A stretch of DNA of 64,000 nucleotides from Myxocyprinus asiaticus (taxonomy: Eukaryota; Chordata; Actinopteri; Cypriniformes; Catostomidae), in the NCBI RefSeq assembly GCF_019703515.2, contig NC_059373.1, positions 13,799,281 to 13,863,280 of the forward strand, in the 5' to 3' direction. The position numbers and the translations under genes were made by a program. How positions within the stretch are numbered: position 1 is the first letter of the stretch; each line of letters opens with the position of its first letter. The notes under the pieces were generated by a model. That model made no database searches and had not been told where the DNA came from. It was given only the letters and a program-made list of their open reading frames with translations. Positions 1 through 11,167 of this stretch are shown in pieces.

Positions 1-87
1 TCTTGCTTGTTTCTCCTATCACCAAAAAAAAAATTCCTTATTTACATGAGCACACTTGGCAATAAAGCTCATTCTGATTGTGATGTG
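1..87 (+). mobile_element. 3' tail fragment of an L2/CR1-like LINE
   Basis: The stretch ends in ACACTTGGCAATAAAGCTC followed by ATTCTGATT. The same tail occurs at 48171-48310 and, reversed, at 56043-56181, where it belongs to a LINE with recognisable ORF2 remains. The AATAAA inside it probably served as the element's polyadenylation signal. It runs off the left window edge and joins hAT sequence directly on its right. The LINE clade (L2, CR1 or Rex-like) is inferred from the reverse-transcriptase fragment at 58 kb. Confidence 0.6.
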
Positions 88-824
88 TCACTTGAGCTTA
101 CGGGAGCAAAGCATAAGCAGCCTGTGCAAGTAAGTCCCGCCATGGCGTTCAAGCAGCCTCTCTCTGCAAGCTCAGACAAAGCTAAAGCCATAACGAATGC
201 CATAGGATTATTTATTGCTGCAGATATGCGACCATACTCAGTCGTCGAGAACACAGGATTTAAGCATCTGCTTAACGTGCTTGAGCCCCATTATAAAGTT
301 CCGATAAGAACGCATTTCAGCAATTTTGTTGTGCCCACTCTATATAAACAAGCACATGCTGTAATTGTCCATCAGGGGACATTGTCAATGTTAACAGATC
401 CGCCCTCGCCCTCTGATAATGTGGATATTCTGATTTTCCTTAAAAAAAATCTTGAAAATTGAGTGATAAGCACAAGTGGTGAGATGAAAGGCAAAAGACA
501 GAAATCTGCACCGCTAATGTCTTAATTTTGTTACAGTTATTATAATTGCACTTTTTTTTACTTTTATTATTATTTCTGTTTTTATACAATGTGCATATAA
601 GAGGCTCTTAAGTTTGTATTGTAATTTCGTTGAAGAAACAGTGCAGTCATGTATAAATGAGCCTTCACAATAAGAATTGTTGCCCATCAGCCACTGTGTT
701 TTCAAAATAAATAATTTAAAGAAAGATTCTTTGTTTTCCCTGCTGTACCGAAATCATACCAAACCATGACCCCAAATCTGAGGTACCTACCGAAACATGA
801 ATTTTGTGTACCATTGCAGCCCTA
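88..824 (+). mobile_element. hAT transposon fragment (ZBED1-like transposase piece plus 3' end)
   Basis: Codons from about 88 to 460 encode a stretch typical of hAT/ZBED1-like transposases, with the recognisable runs KAITNAIGLFIAADMRPYSV and HLLNVLEPHYKVP. This is the segment ahead of the catalytic RNase H-like fold. The reading frame begins in the LINE tail to the left and ends at 462, so the BED zinc finger, the catalytic residues and the C-terminal dimerisation region are all missing. The DNA continues to GTGTACCATTGCAGCCCTA near 824, which resembles the terminal inverted repeat of common fish hAT elements. I infer a deletion derivative that is not a functional gene. Confidence 0.65.
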
Positions 825-1022
825 GTGAAGCGGACGGAAACAGTTTGCGGATGGAAACACCTCGTTGATGAGAGAGGTCAACGGAGAATGGCCAATCTGG
901 TTGAAGCTGACAGAAAGGCAACGGTAACTCAGATAACCCCTCTGTACAATTGTAGTGAGTAGAATAGCATTTCAGAATGCACAACATGTCGAACCTCGAG
1001 GCGGATGGGCTATAACAGCAGA
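825..1022 (+). pseudogene. Tc1-type transposase fragment (helix-turn-helix region)
   Basis: One frame from about 835 reads VCGWKHLVDERGQRRMANLV, then EADRKATVTQITPLYN, which resembles the second DNA-binding helix-turn-helix of Tc1/Tc3-type transposases. An in-frame TAG follows near 960. Transposase-like residues continue (NSISECTTCRTSRRMGYNSR) until a SINE interrupts at about 1021. No catalytic domain is present. It is a different Tc1 lineage from the two copies at 46.7 and 56.2 kb. Confidence 0.65.
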
Positions 1023-1400
1023 GTTTGTGAGTTCGAATCCCAGGGCATGCTGAGTGACTCCAGCCAGGTCTCCTAAGCAACCAAATTGGCCCGGTTACTA
1101 GGGAGGGTAGAGTCACATGGGGTAACCTCCTCATGGTTGCTATAATGTGGTTCTCGCTCTTGGTGGGGCGTGTGGTGAGCTGTGTGTGGATGCCACGATG
1201 GATGGAGTGAAGCCTCCACACGTGCCATGTCTCCACAGTAACGTGCTCAACGAGCCATGTGATAAGATGTGCGGATTGACGGTCTCACACACGGAGGCAA
1301 CTGAAATTCATCCTCCGCCACCCGGACTGAGGCGAGTCACTACGCCACCATGAGGACTTACAGTGCATTGGGTTGGACATTCCAAATTGGGGAGAAAATC
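1021..1400 (+). mobile_element. tRNA-derived SINE, copy 1 (5'-truncated)
   Basis: A box-B-like GTTCGAATCCC at 1032-1042 is followed by the family body (GAGTGACTCCAGCCAGGTCTC, later CACCCGGACTGAGGCGAGTC) and an A-rich tail after GGACATTCCAAATTGGGGAG. Two further copies of the same body lie at 24682-25050 and, reversed, at 33847-34280. The tRNA-like head is incomplete here; the copy at 33.8 kb keeps it. The flank after 1400 (GGTATCGGATCGGTATCG) resembles the end of another DNA transposon that this SINE may have entered. Confidence 0.75.
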
Positions 1401-1739
1401 CAAAAAACAACAACAAAAAAACACTGGTATCGGATCGGTATCGACTGATACTGATAGTTCAGGTATCAGAATTGGATTGGAAGAGAAAAAATGGTATCGT
1501 TCCATTTCTACTTTTACAGTGACTATCAACTGTGACTTTGCAAACAGCTATTGTGCTAGCAAAACAGCACAATTAGGAAATGTAATATAAATATCTGATA
1601 AACTAAAATTAAAATGCAAACAATTGTTTGCATTAAACTAGATTCAGCTGAAAAAGGTGTAAACTGGCTGTTACATTTTAAACTTTCATTAATCACAAAG
1701 GACCTAGACTGGACAGTTTAGATCAAATTTAAGATGTGG

Positions 1740-2230
1740 TAAAGTAGACACCATGGCAATTTAAAAAACTTAAAGCTACATTATGTAAGTTTTGGCCCTC
1801 TAGCGGTTAAAAAATAAAACTGCATGTGTCTTGCGGAAGAACATTGTTTTGGTAATGATGTAATTTGTGCTTCGGCTCTGCTCCTCTGTGTGGATGAATG
1901 TGGTCGAGGCACCAGTGTACACTCGATACAGGACATCTTATCAGACGAATAGACAAATATATAACGAAAGAAAGGAAAAGACAGATATCCGAAAACATGT
2001 CACCTGAGCAGATAAGTGCCATATCTTATGCTGTTGTTTTGACATTGATGTTTTGAAATAAATGATGTTACAAAAGTTAGGCAATGTTTGTTAAAATTAG
2101 ACATAATGATTGCTAGTCTGATAAGGTCAAACGTTGTAAAGTTTTTATAACTGCAGTATATTCTGGCCAAACAGACCACAATAGTAACTAATTTATAGAT
2201 TGCCATTGTTACCAACCAGTGGTCAACATA
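1740..2230. other. Unassigned repeat-like block
   Basis: The sequence starting AAGCTACATTATGTAAG at 1772 has the look of a dispersed DNA-transposon end. It precedes the palindrome at 2329 and the exon-like fragments at 2.4-3.2 kb. I see no long open frame that resembles a protein, and I cannot name the family. Confidence 0.25.
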
Positions 2231-2328
2231 ATTTCAAGACTCACATTTCTTTGGCAAGCCTAGGACTAAAGGATTTATTTATATAAATTGTTGCTGTTAT
2301 AAAGAAAAATATACATGTGTGCTAGCAA

Positions 2329-2423
2329 GTGAAAAGTTCTGCACCGATTACAGTATAATTATTGTATTTCACTAGTGTAGTGAAATACAATAATTATACT
2401 GTAATCGGTGCAGAACTTTTCAC
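2329..2423. repeat. Perfect 95-bp inverted repeat (46-bp arms, 3-nt loop)
   Basis: Positions 2329-2374 and 2378-2423 are exact reverse complements, with only GTG between them. The arms begin GTGAAAAGTTCTGCACCGAT. No mismatch is present across 46 pairs. A TG-rich run follows on the right. No clear target duplication flanks it. It could be a young fold-back insertion, a template-switch product, or an assembly artefact. Confidence 0.9.
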
Positions 2424-2692
2424 ATACGTGTGTGTGTGTGATTACACAACATGAACCATATCAATAAAATATCTGACCTGTTGAGTAAGAAAAAAGCCAT
2501 CTCTGGGTCGCTTTTAAATCCTTTCAGATCTCGGAGTTGTCGGCACCTCTGAAAAGCCAAGCCGATGTTGATTCGGGTTTTATTACGGACTCTGTTGCTT
2601 TCCCTTTTTGCTTGTAGACTCTGCTCTGTTCGGGGTTTCTTTGTTTTTACAACCGGTGATTCCCCAGAGGCTTGCTGTTTTGAATGATCCAT
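2420..2692 (-). pseudogene. Unknown coding-like fragment (basic N-terminal region)
   Basis: A minus-strand frame starting at the ATG at 2692 is rich in Lys, Arg and Gln and includes RVRNKTRINIGLAFQRCRQL, then RDLKGFKSDPEMAFFLLNR. This patterned segment resembles the first exon of uncharacterised fish proteins that are often repeat-associated. A recognisable domain is not visible. After the coherent part (about to 2480) the frame runs into low-complexity TG sequence, so the real exon probably ends earlier, near 2478. A partner fragment lies at 2956-3156. Whether this is host-derived or transposon-derived is open. Confidence 0.35.
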
Positions 2693-2955
2693 GGTCAGTT
2701 TTTCTCATTAAATGTGACAACAAACTTTCAGGTTCATGCTACTCCCACACATGTGCTACAGTAGCTGGAGCTTATTTTCTCTGTGTACGGTTATGACGTC
2801 AACACAGACATAATGAGCAACTGACAAATGCTAGATTCACCACAAAAATAACCTCTGTATTATAAGCCTGTTGAATTTGTTACACAATTAAAAAATTTAG
2901 TAAGAAAAACATTTAAGTTTTAAATAGTTTAAAAAAGTTAATAGGCTATATTTAC

Positions 2956-3156
2956 TCACAACTTAAACACGATGAGGTATTCCGGCACGCTCTGCATGGA
3001 CTGTTTGTCATACCACGGAGTCTTCGAGGATGAATTCCTGAATTCCTGATATGGGCTGCTGGTGGTTGTTATTATAGATCTAGAGTTTGGATTCTCCACC
3101 ATAGATGCCACCCAAAGTCTTTCTGCTCCACTGAGAATTTTAGAGTTGCTTTCCAC
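2956..3156 (-). pseudogene. Unknown coding-like fragment with a good splice donor
   Basis: A 66-codon minus-strand frame has ordinary amino-acid composition (AERLWVASMVENPNSRSI, then SSPYQEFRNSSSKTPWYDKQ). Near its low-coordinate end the minus strand reads TTGTGAGTAAAT, a strong 5' splice-site match. It therefore looks like an exon rather than chance. It lies upstream of the 2420-2692 fragment in minus-strand order, although that fragment has its own ATG. I cannot assign a family. Confidence 0.3.
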
Positions 3157-3479
3157 ATACAGGTGTGCTTAAGGTGCGTTCAATCCAATTAATTTGTAAG
3201 GTATTTAATGTGCACTAGCATGAGCAGACGATAGCAACACTATTCTGTTCACTTTTTCCACTGCAACCCATTATAAAGTCGGGAGTACAGTTTGCATATT
3301 GAGGTTGCAGCAGAAAAGACTCCACCCACCTAAATTCTTCATGCATAGAATTCCAGCTACCATAATGAACTTCCAGAAATTCACCTGCCCAGGTTAGAAA
3401 AGGAATATATTTTTAAAAATATTTTATTGGTAGCCTAACCTAAAAAACTGTGTTTCATGTGGTGGCCTAACATCTAAAT

Positions 3480-3627
3480 TAACTGGTTTTATTCAAGTTA
3501 AAAATATTATTTAACATCACTAAATCAACCTGAATACATTAGGTTACACCAACAAAATTAGATCTGGTAGAAATGGCTCCTTAAAGTAATCACTGCAGGT
3601 TACTTTTATACAGCGTGACATTAACAG
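3480..3627 (+). repeat. Dispersed repeat, copy 1 (partner at 60660-60822)
   Basis: This stretch (ATTCAAGTTAAAAATATT, then ACTAAATCAACCTGAATACA and GGTTACACCA) recurs with substitutions near 60660-60822 in the same orientation. Both copies run toward a TTTTATACAGCGTG / TTTTACAGTGTA end, suggesting the end of an AT-rich DNA transposon. Confidence 0.6.
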
Positions 3628-3678
3628 CAGCTAGATCTTGAATGTTTTACATTGTTTCAATGGAACAATTTGTAGCTG

Positions 3679-4268
3679 TAAAGGAATAGTTCACCCAAAA
3701 ATGAAAATTAGCTCATAATTTACTCACCCTCATTCTATCCCAGATGTGCAGGACTTTCTTTCTTCTGCTGAACAACAGAGATTTTTAGAAAAATATCTCA
3801 GCTCTGTTGGTCCATTCAATGAAAGTAAATGATGGCCAGACCTTTGAAGCTCCAAAAAATCCATAATCCGGAATCCATGCGACTCCAGTGGTTAAAGCTA
3901 CAGTATGTCTTCAGAAGTGTGTGGGTGAGAAAGAGATGAATATTTATGTCCTTTTTTACTATAATTACTCCTCCCTGACCAGTAAGTGGCAATATGCACA
4001 AAGAATGTGAATTGCCAAAAACAAAAGAAGAATGTGAAAGTGAAAGTGGAGAATGATAGTTAAAAAGGACTTAAATATTCATCTGTTTCTAACCTAAACC
4101 TAAAATATTGCTTCAGAAGATATGGATTTAACCACTGGAGTCTCTTGGATTACTTTTATGCTGTGTTTATTTGCTTTTTGAAGCTTCACAGTTCATACAC
4201 ATCTGGGGTGGCATGAGGGTGAGAAAATGATGAAAGAATGTTCATTTTTTCATGAACTATCCCTTTAG
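3679..4268. mobile_element. Palindromic MITE, family 1, near-complete copy
   Basis: The left end reads AAAGGAATAGTTCACCCAAA and the right end is its approximate reverse complement (ATGAACTATCCCTTTAG). The two halves fold on each other: TTGAAGCTCCAAAAAATCC near 3845 pairs with TTTTTGAAGCTTCACAG near 4178. There is no transposase. The same ends recur at 12898, 24386, 28597, 33638, 62441 and at the right window edge. It resembles the Angel-type fold-back MITEs of zebrafish and relatives; that name is from memory. Confidence 0.85.
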
Positions 4269-4269
4269 T

Positions 4270-7200
4270 CTTATATTTCTTAAATATAAAATTTGTAAAA
4301 AAAAAAAATAAAAAAGAAAATGCATAGCACACCTAAGGCTTAGATTATCAACAACAACACAAAAGATTAAATGGAGCCCACACATTAAAAGTTTCAAGCT
4401 GAATTAATTGCATAATCACTTGTTTAGTTAGTATAAAGATACTGTGGTGAAGAAGTGATAAAGAGTTAGATTTGCATGTATATTATGCAGTTTCACAAAC
4501 TATTCACACACTTAAATTGTATAGCTAAGTGATGTGAGCTGAAATGCAGATGGAAATCTACAGCAGGAAGGGTAATCATCACTTTGTTTGTACAAAGTAC
4601 ACTAGTTTTCCCAGATGCCTAAATTTCCCAGAACACCCATTTACATTTACATGTAATAATTTAGAAAACACTTTTATTCAAATCAGATTATAAATGCCCC
4701 TCCCCATTCTGTTTGGGAATGTCATTCCCATGCTTTAATTTTCTTCACGCATATTCACATCATAATATTAAGAAAATGAAGACAGAAATTTTAAGGTACA
4801 ATCGATATATTAAAATATCCCAAGGGGTGTCAGAGGTGGTAAGTAAACATCAAACACCAAGTGTACTATAGCATTTTTTAAAAAAAAATCATAATAACAT
4901 GCAAATCAATCTTGTGCAGTTTGGAGAAGTTTGTTCTCAGTTTTGGTTTCAGTACTTTCAGACTGAACACACAGTGAACTTGGCGTCAGGAGGTCGAAAG
5001 TTCTGCTGCTGAAATCGGTCTGCGCTTACCGAAATTTGAGCTACTGCCCCCAGACAGTGGCTGAACCTGGAAGTGTTGTTGACCAGTTTCCAGTTTAAAT
5101 GTCCATAGGGTGGTGCCAAAAGTGAGTTATATTTTTAGCTGTACATGATGGGAATCAGTCAACGGGATTTTTTTTTTTTAACTCGACCCCTAATCCAAAC
5201 ACTAAATCTAACCATCAGTGTAGTTAAAAACTGTATATTAGAGTGAAAATACAACATCCAAATCACACTCACCATTGTTTATGTGAATGCAATTACTTCT
5301 TGGTTTCCACATGACCAGAACCAGAGTCTCAGAGATTGCTCTCACATGCTATCAGTAGCGCCACAGAGAAGTGAACAAATTTGAATTGATGTAAAAATCC
5401 CTGATGGGAGATTCTCAATAATTCGGCAGAGTGTGGTCGATTCCAAGGTACATTCAGAAGGGGCATGTGGATTACCTGTGTGATCATGTTGGTATTATCC
5501 CATGGTACTTCAAATGCTTAGACCTCTGAAATGAGCCAGGTTAACTCTTCTCCACTAGATGGAGCCACAGTCAAGCAAAACTCCAGGGAGAGACCCGTTA
5601 AAAACAGGGCAGTTACAACAAAGATGAATTAAGAGAGTGAAAGCTATCTGTATTTAAAAAAAAACTTAATTTTCATTATTTTTACTGTGCAGTTCTTTGG
5701 AAAATATTCAGAAAGACATGATGTTTAGAGACACCATATATTTTAAATAGCATATGTTATAAGTTGTCTAATGTTTAGTAAGATATTAGTAATAATAGTA
5801 GGCTAATTGTACTATAATAGATTAGATAGGCCTACATAGTCATTTTTAATTTGATGTTTTGTTTTCGATGCAATTGAAATTTGACCAAATTTAATGTGTA
5901 GTGCTTTTGATGTTCCACTTCAGTTGGTGTGTTTAGAAATGACAAGATACAAATTAAGTCTATATTTAGCTGGCTTTTAAAGTCAAAATAAAAAATGATA
6001 TCAGTTTTGGATGTTGCTTGAGGTAGTTCCTCAACTCACATTTATTATATTACTGTAAAATGTCAAAACCTTCAATGATGTGTATCATTACAGTGCATTA
6101 AATTGAAATATAAACCCAATAAGTTGTCATGTTTTAAATGTAAACTTATACAGCATTCTGCAGTTTTAAAAGAAGTATATAGTTTACAGAAAAGACCTCT
6201 TCTCTTCTGTCACTTATTAAGTATTAATTAACGTTCCTATTCATAACCCATATTATTCTGACACATTCTCATTGCTCAGTCAGATCTGTGCATTTCTTGT
6301 ATCAAATTTAATATTCCTCTTAGCACTCCCTTCGCTGCCTTGAAGTCAGATTAATGAGAAGCGGACTAATTGGCTGAAATTGGATTGATAAGTGGCTGCA
6401 GCAAATTTGCATGGAGAAAGTTATGAATTTTAATCTGTTATTGGGGGATGTATGTGATGGAGCTGTTGCTGAATACTCGTTTAACAGAAAAAGAACATCT
6501 TAGTAAATATGCAGCTGTGAGCGAATGAATGAAGAAGAAATTGAGAGAGAAATAGAGGGGAGAGAGGAAAGACATATTTTGAGGATAAGTGTTATGAAGC
6601 TTTCTTGCCAGTTTGGAGGCTTCTGTAACAAAACCTACCCAAATTATGTTTTATTTATTTGTTTGTTTGTTTGTTTGTTTCTCATCAACTATGGGCACTT
6701 TTGGCACTGTGGACTTTTAAAAATTCCTTTAAAAAAACGTAAAACTTTTTTTAATTTGTCCATTAACATACAGTATATATAGTATATACTGTATGTATGT
6801 ATGTATGCATGCATCCCAATTCTGTCAGTTTTGTCATGTTTTATGAAGTAATTTTTCTGAACCAACGAATTTAATTTAAACCACATCTCGAACTATACAT
6901 TTTATTACATATATAAAGGTTGAAATCTGTTAGGTTTCACTAAATGATGGATGATTAGCTATCCTGTCACAAAACAAGTGGGTGCATGGATTCTACCACA
7001 TTGAAAGCTTTTATCTCCAAAGGGCATGAAGAGCTCCATCTACAGAAGACCAAAGAAAGAGTTTGAACAACAAAAACTCACAAATAGTGTGCAGTTGTAT
7101 CTCTGTGTTTTGAGTGAGGTTACCCACATAAAAAGGGAGTCATGTCCTTGCAGGCCCCTCTCCCACCTGTGCTGAGAGAACAAAGAAAAAATGTTGTAAA

Positions 7201-8670
7201 GAAAAAAAGATTTTGCGTCTTTGAGAGGATCAGAGTGTAAGAAAATTAGTCTTTTTCTGTGATATGAAAAAGATGGAGAGAGAGAGAGAGAGACAATCCA
7301 AGGGAGAAACATGTCTAAACATGCACTCTGTACCCCCTTTCCCTATGCGTGCAAACATGTATATAAACAGAAGACCTATGGACAAAGAAAAAAGAATAAA
7401 TACGTCAGAACTGGTCTATAGAGTTGATGAAAGAATTAAAACTGGTCTGATTATTGTCATCATTGCCCATTATTGTCTCCTGACAAGTTCAAGGTCTGAC
7501 GTTAGCAGGCTAACTTATGAAGCCACAGAAGTGACATCCTACTCGCATTCAGGCATACATGAACATATACAGTACGTGGTCTCTAGAAAGACCTTGATAC
7601 AACAAAAAGCTGACAAGAGACCATTTAATACTCATTTTACTTGTTTGTTTGTTGGTTTGGACAATTCTGAACCAAAATTTGCACAGATAAAACTAATTTA
7701 TATCATGTACATTTTCTAAAAAGATGTAACTGTGTACTCTTTTTGCTAATAAAAGCATACTTACATTTTGTTGAATTTATTTCTGTGACTCCTGAATATT
7801 ATTGCAGACTGATGATGGAACTGTATCTTGTATTGATGTATCAAAAGGTTTCAAAAGAAATATGTTTGCTGTTTTAATCAACATATGTCAATTACAGTAA
7901 AAGAAAAATACTCATTGCTCTCATTAGGTTTAATCTATAAAAACTGCCAAATCTACAGAATGAGTAGAATAAAAGCATAGAGGAATAGCAGAAAGAAACA
8001 TTAGGTAAAGAAGACAAACAACACACTGAAAGAATGGGAGAAGAAATAGGAAGACATTTTTTCCCACATTCTCTTCTTCTGTTGACAAGGGAGAGGTGGG
8101 TGATTGTTTTACAGGATGCAAATAAATGGAAACATATACACTCTACTGCACCCAAACTCCACCTCATTAATCCTTTGAAGACATATTTGATAAAACAATT
8201 CATATGCAAATTGGCTTAATCCCTCCTTAATCTGTGTTGGAGTGGTGGAGTGGATATGAATGTGTGTGTTTCTGAGTGAATATGGGATTGAGGTTGCCCA
8301 TCATCATTCATATATCACTTTATTGTGTTTTTATTATCATCGAGTTTGGCAAACTCAGAGGACATGGCAAGGAGAGTTGCCAAAGACAAGAAACTCAGCA
8401 CACACAGACACAAACACTTCTACCCATACAAAGAATTCCAAACATTTGACATATAGTAGAATGCCTTAGAGAACCTATTTATGCATTTGCTATGAAAAAC
8501 AGAAACACACACAGACATACCCATAATTTCATGGCCATTTAAGATATCAAATATGAGAAATATTCAAATACATGAAAGCTATCAGATAAAACCCTTTAAG
8601 CCAGTTAAGCTTGCAATACACAGAGCAATGAAAATATTTGAAGGCATACTGTCATAAATTCAAATGAGTT
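4270..8670. other. Unassigned AT-rich intergenic sequence
   Basis: No convincing exon, RNA gene or full element is visible. There are short simple repeats: a TTTG run at 6656-6680, a TATG/CATG run at 6790-6812 and a GA run at 7274-7293. Open frames here show no family resemblance and most overlap low-complexity DNA. Confidence 0.4.
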
Positions 8671-8673
8671 TTC

Positions 8674-8835
8674 TTGGAGCTGTGATGCAGTGGTTTACGC
8701 ACATACTCTAGACACACTCGGCCTGGGTGCTTATGTGGATAATCCAGGTTTAAATCTGGCCTGCAACATGTCTTAATCCCATGTCTTGATGCTGGAAGAA
8801 TTGTCACAGGGGTGAGGGTAAACAAACATTTATAG
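8674..8835 (+). mobile_element. Old tRNA-derived SINE remnant
   Basis: GAGCTGTGATGCAGTGGTTT resembles an RNA polymerase III box A context, and CAGGTTTAAATCTGGCC about 65 bases later resembles a degenerate box B. Downstream sequence (CTGCAACATGTCTTAATCCC) fits a SINE body. The box matches are imperfect and there is no clear tail, because the next MITE begins at 8831. Confidence 0.45.
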
Positions 8836-9467
8836 GGGAGACCGGGGCTAGTTGTCACACGGGAAGTAGTCACAAGGGCTTTATCTCAGCAACAATAAGA
8901 TGTAAGTCAAAGGTTTGACTACATGTTAGTTTCAAACCCCTGAATGTCGCTACCCTCCAAAATACATGTTCACTACCATCATATTTTTGTTATAGCTCTT
9001 CGGTAAATAAGCAAACATAATCAAACCACGCTGACATACGTTAAGGTGTAGGTCAACTACATTATGAAGGCCGATTTTTACTTAAAGGTTTAAACATGTT
9101 CTTAGGACAGAGTTTTTTTTTTTTCATGAAGGTCAGGTCAGGGCATGTTGTCACACTTTTACAGGGGCAGGTTGTCACGTGTTTTAAATGTCATAAATGT
9201 ATACAATTTATTTACTGCGATATTTTTGGCAAAAACAATGTTTTGATATTTTTGTACATTACTTAATTTTTGTTGTTTAATTAATAATTTTGTGCTTAGT
9301 AATTGATTTATTTTTACATTTAGCTGAAAAGTAAATGCAGGTGTAGGTTTAAAGAGAGAGGTAGATATTGTTTTGGTGGGATCCGCTATTAGGACATGTT
9401 ATCATAAAAGGTCAACTTGTAAAAAGTAAAGTAAAAAGTGTGACAATTAGCCCTGGTCTCCGCTATA
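8831..9467. mobile_element. Non-autonomous DNA transposon with ~28-bp terminal inverted repeats
   Basis: The left end TATAGGGGAGACCGGGGCTA (8831-8850, continuing GTTGTCAC) matches the reverse complement of the right end at 9440-9467 (GTGACAATTAGCCCTGGTCT, then CCGCTATA) with a few differences. The motif GTTGTCAC recurs inside, near 9147 and 9170. No coding capacity is seen. TATA at each edge could be part of the ends or a target duplication. Confidence 0.75.
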
Positions 9468-9657
9468 CCCTTGCATTATGATTGATATGCTTAGATGAAC
9501 CTACTCCTCCCGAACTTTAGTTGAAATCTTCATTAAAACAAAAATATAAAAAATTTACAAAATAATGTAAAAACATATGAATACAATTAAAAACAACTCT
9601 GTCATCCCAGAATAACCAATAATAGGACTCAATGTCATTTAAATCCAGAGTGATGTG

Positions 9658-9660
<3 letters not shown>

Positions 9661-9702
<42 letters not shown>
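9661..9702. repeat. (TG)n microsatellite
   Basis: Twenty-one uninterrupted TG units. It can form Z-DNA and is likely polymorphic in length. Confidence 0.95.
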
Positions 9703-9705
<3 letters not shown>

Positions 9706-11160
9706 GAAAACCTTTAGAGGTCAATGACACTGAGTCCAGTGGCAAATTTTAATACCACTGTCTAGTATGTGGGAGAGAGAGACAGAGAGAGAGTTTGGGG
9801 CCTCTTGGGGTATGGAGACATCCCAGTGGCCCTCATTATCTGCCTATTTTTTGTCACTTGTGGTCAAGCATGAATATGTATTGAAGGATCAATGTTTGTG
9901 GGAGGGTGGGTGGGTGTGTGTTTGCTCAGTCTCAACATCTCTGCTGGGCCTTTATACCCATCAAGACACAGGCCAGACTCTGTTAACTTCAAAGAGACCC
10001 TTGTTCACAGCCAAGAATTATATTCATTAGAGTCATTTTCATTTAAAAAACCCATTACAGTCTAAACACACTCTGAAACCACAAACAACTACACTAACTA
10101 CACAGAACCACACCACAAATTACATTATTCCTTCGCAATGGATATTTCTTTACTATGCTTAGCATACAAACCTTATTATGGTGTGTATGTTTTTACCTAG
10201 GATCAAAGAAATGTCTTTTGCGTGGGTGCACACTTTCACAAATCACACATTTATTACACATCTCGGTTGATTTCAGCATTAGTTGCACCTGTCTTGTACT
10301 CAGAATATTGCTGCTTCTTGGCTGTTTTGCTTAAAATAACTCACTCAATTGAGAGCCTAACCAACCATATATCCCCTGGGAGACAGGGATGAGGAGGAAA
10401 GAGAGAAAAGGAGTAAGAAACAGAGGGGAGGCAGTGGACTGTGTGTCTTTTGACCCCCCCCTGCAAAATCTTCTGGGAGCTGGAGGGAGTGTCTAGTCAT
10501 CAAAAAGGGGCGTTGCTGCATACACCCATCAAAAAAGAGCTCCAGTCCCCTGGGCCGAGGACCCTGTCCAATTCATTCTACAGAGCTGTCGCTCAACTGA
10601 AACTCCACACTTTCAAACCAAGAAGTCCCAGTATTTCAGTTCCCAATTAAATAATGGACTCTCTCCAGAAGTACAACATATACATAAATGCAACAGCTCC
10701 AGAAAAGGGTCATTAGTCTACTCTTCATGCCCTCAGGGGATTTTAGAGTTGTCGAACTTCATGGCCCTGGGCCATATTCGATTATGTCATCGAATTTTAG
10801 ATTTTTAAAAAAATGTTATCCACTGATGATGCATGAGGAGAAGATGAGAGAAATGACAGAGTGAGCTAATAAAGGGAGAAAATCTTCGAGCACAGATGGA
10901 AAAGCAGCAGATTCAGTTAATTACGTTTTTTACTGCCACTAATGTGTCTCAGCATGCATTCACTCTCAAACACACACAGACTGTGAGTACATTCTCCCCA
11001 TCATAGCGGGCAGTTTGGAGGGTGTACATTCAAATTTATTTAACTCTCAAACTCTAGTTTGCAGAATTTCTTGCCCTAGTTTGTCATTCTGAAGGGAGAT
11101 TATTTGAATTCAACTCTTTAACTTATTCATAACAGACATTATAATGATGTTAGAATGCAG
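9703..11160. other. Unassigned intergenic sequence
   Basis: There is no recognisable gene or complete element. Open frames at 9767-10030 and 10441-10650 have no family resemblance and lack splice or promoter support. Confidence 0.4.
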
Positions 11161-11167
11161 GAGAACA

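Noticed and set aside
787..1236. 149-codon minus-strand open frame
   Set aside because: It is the antisense reading of a Tc1 fragment and a SINE. The same SINE body gives similar frames at 24.4-25.0 kb and 33.8-34.3 kb.
2329..2423. Palindrome considered as a miRNA precursor
   Set aside because: The pairing is perfect over 46 bases with a 3-nt loop. Animal miRNA precursors normally have mismatches and a larger loop, so a fold-back or artefact is more likely.
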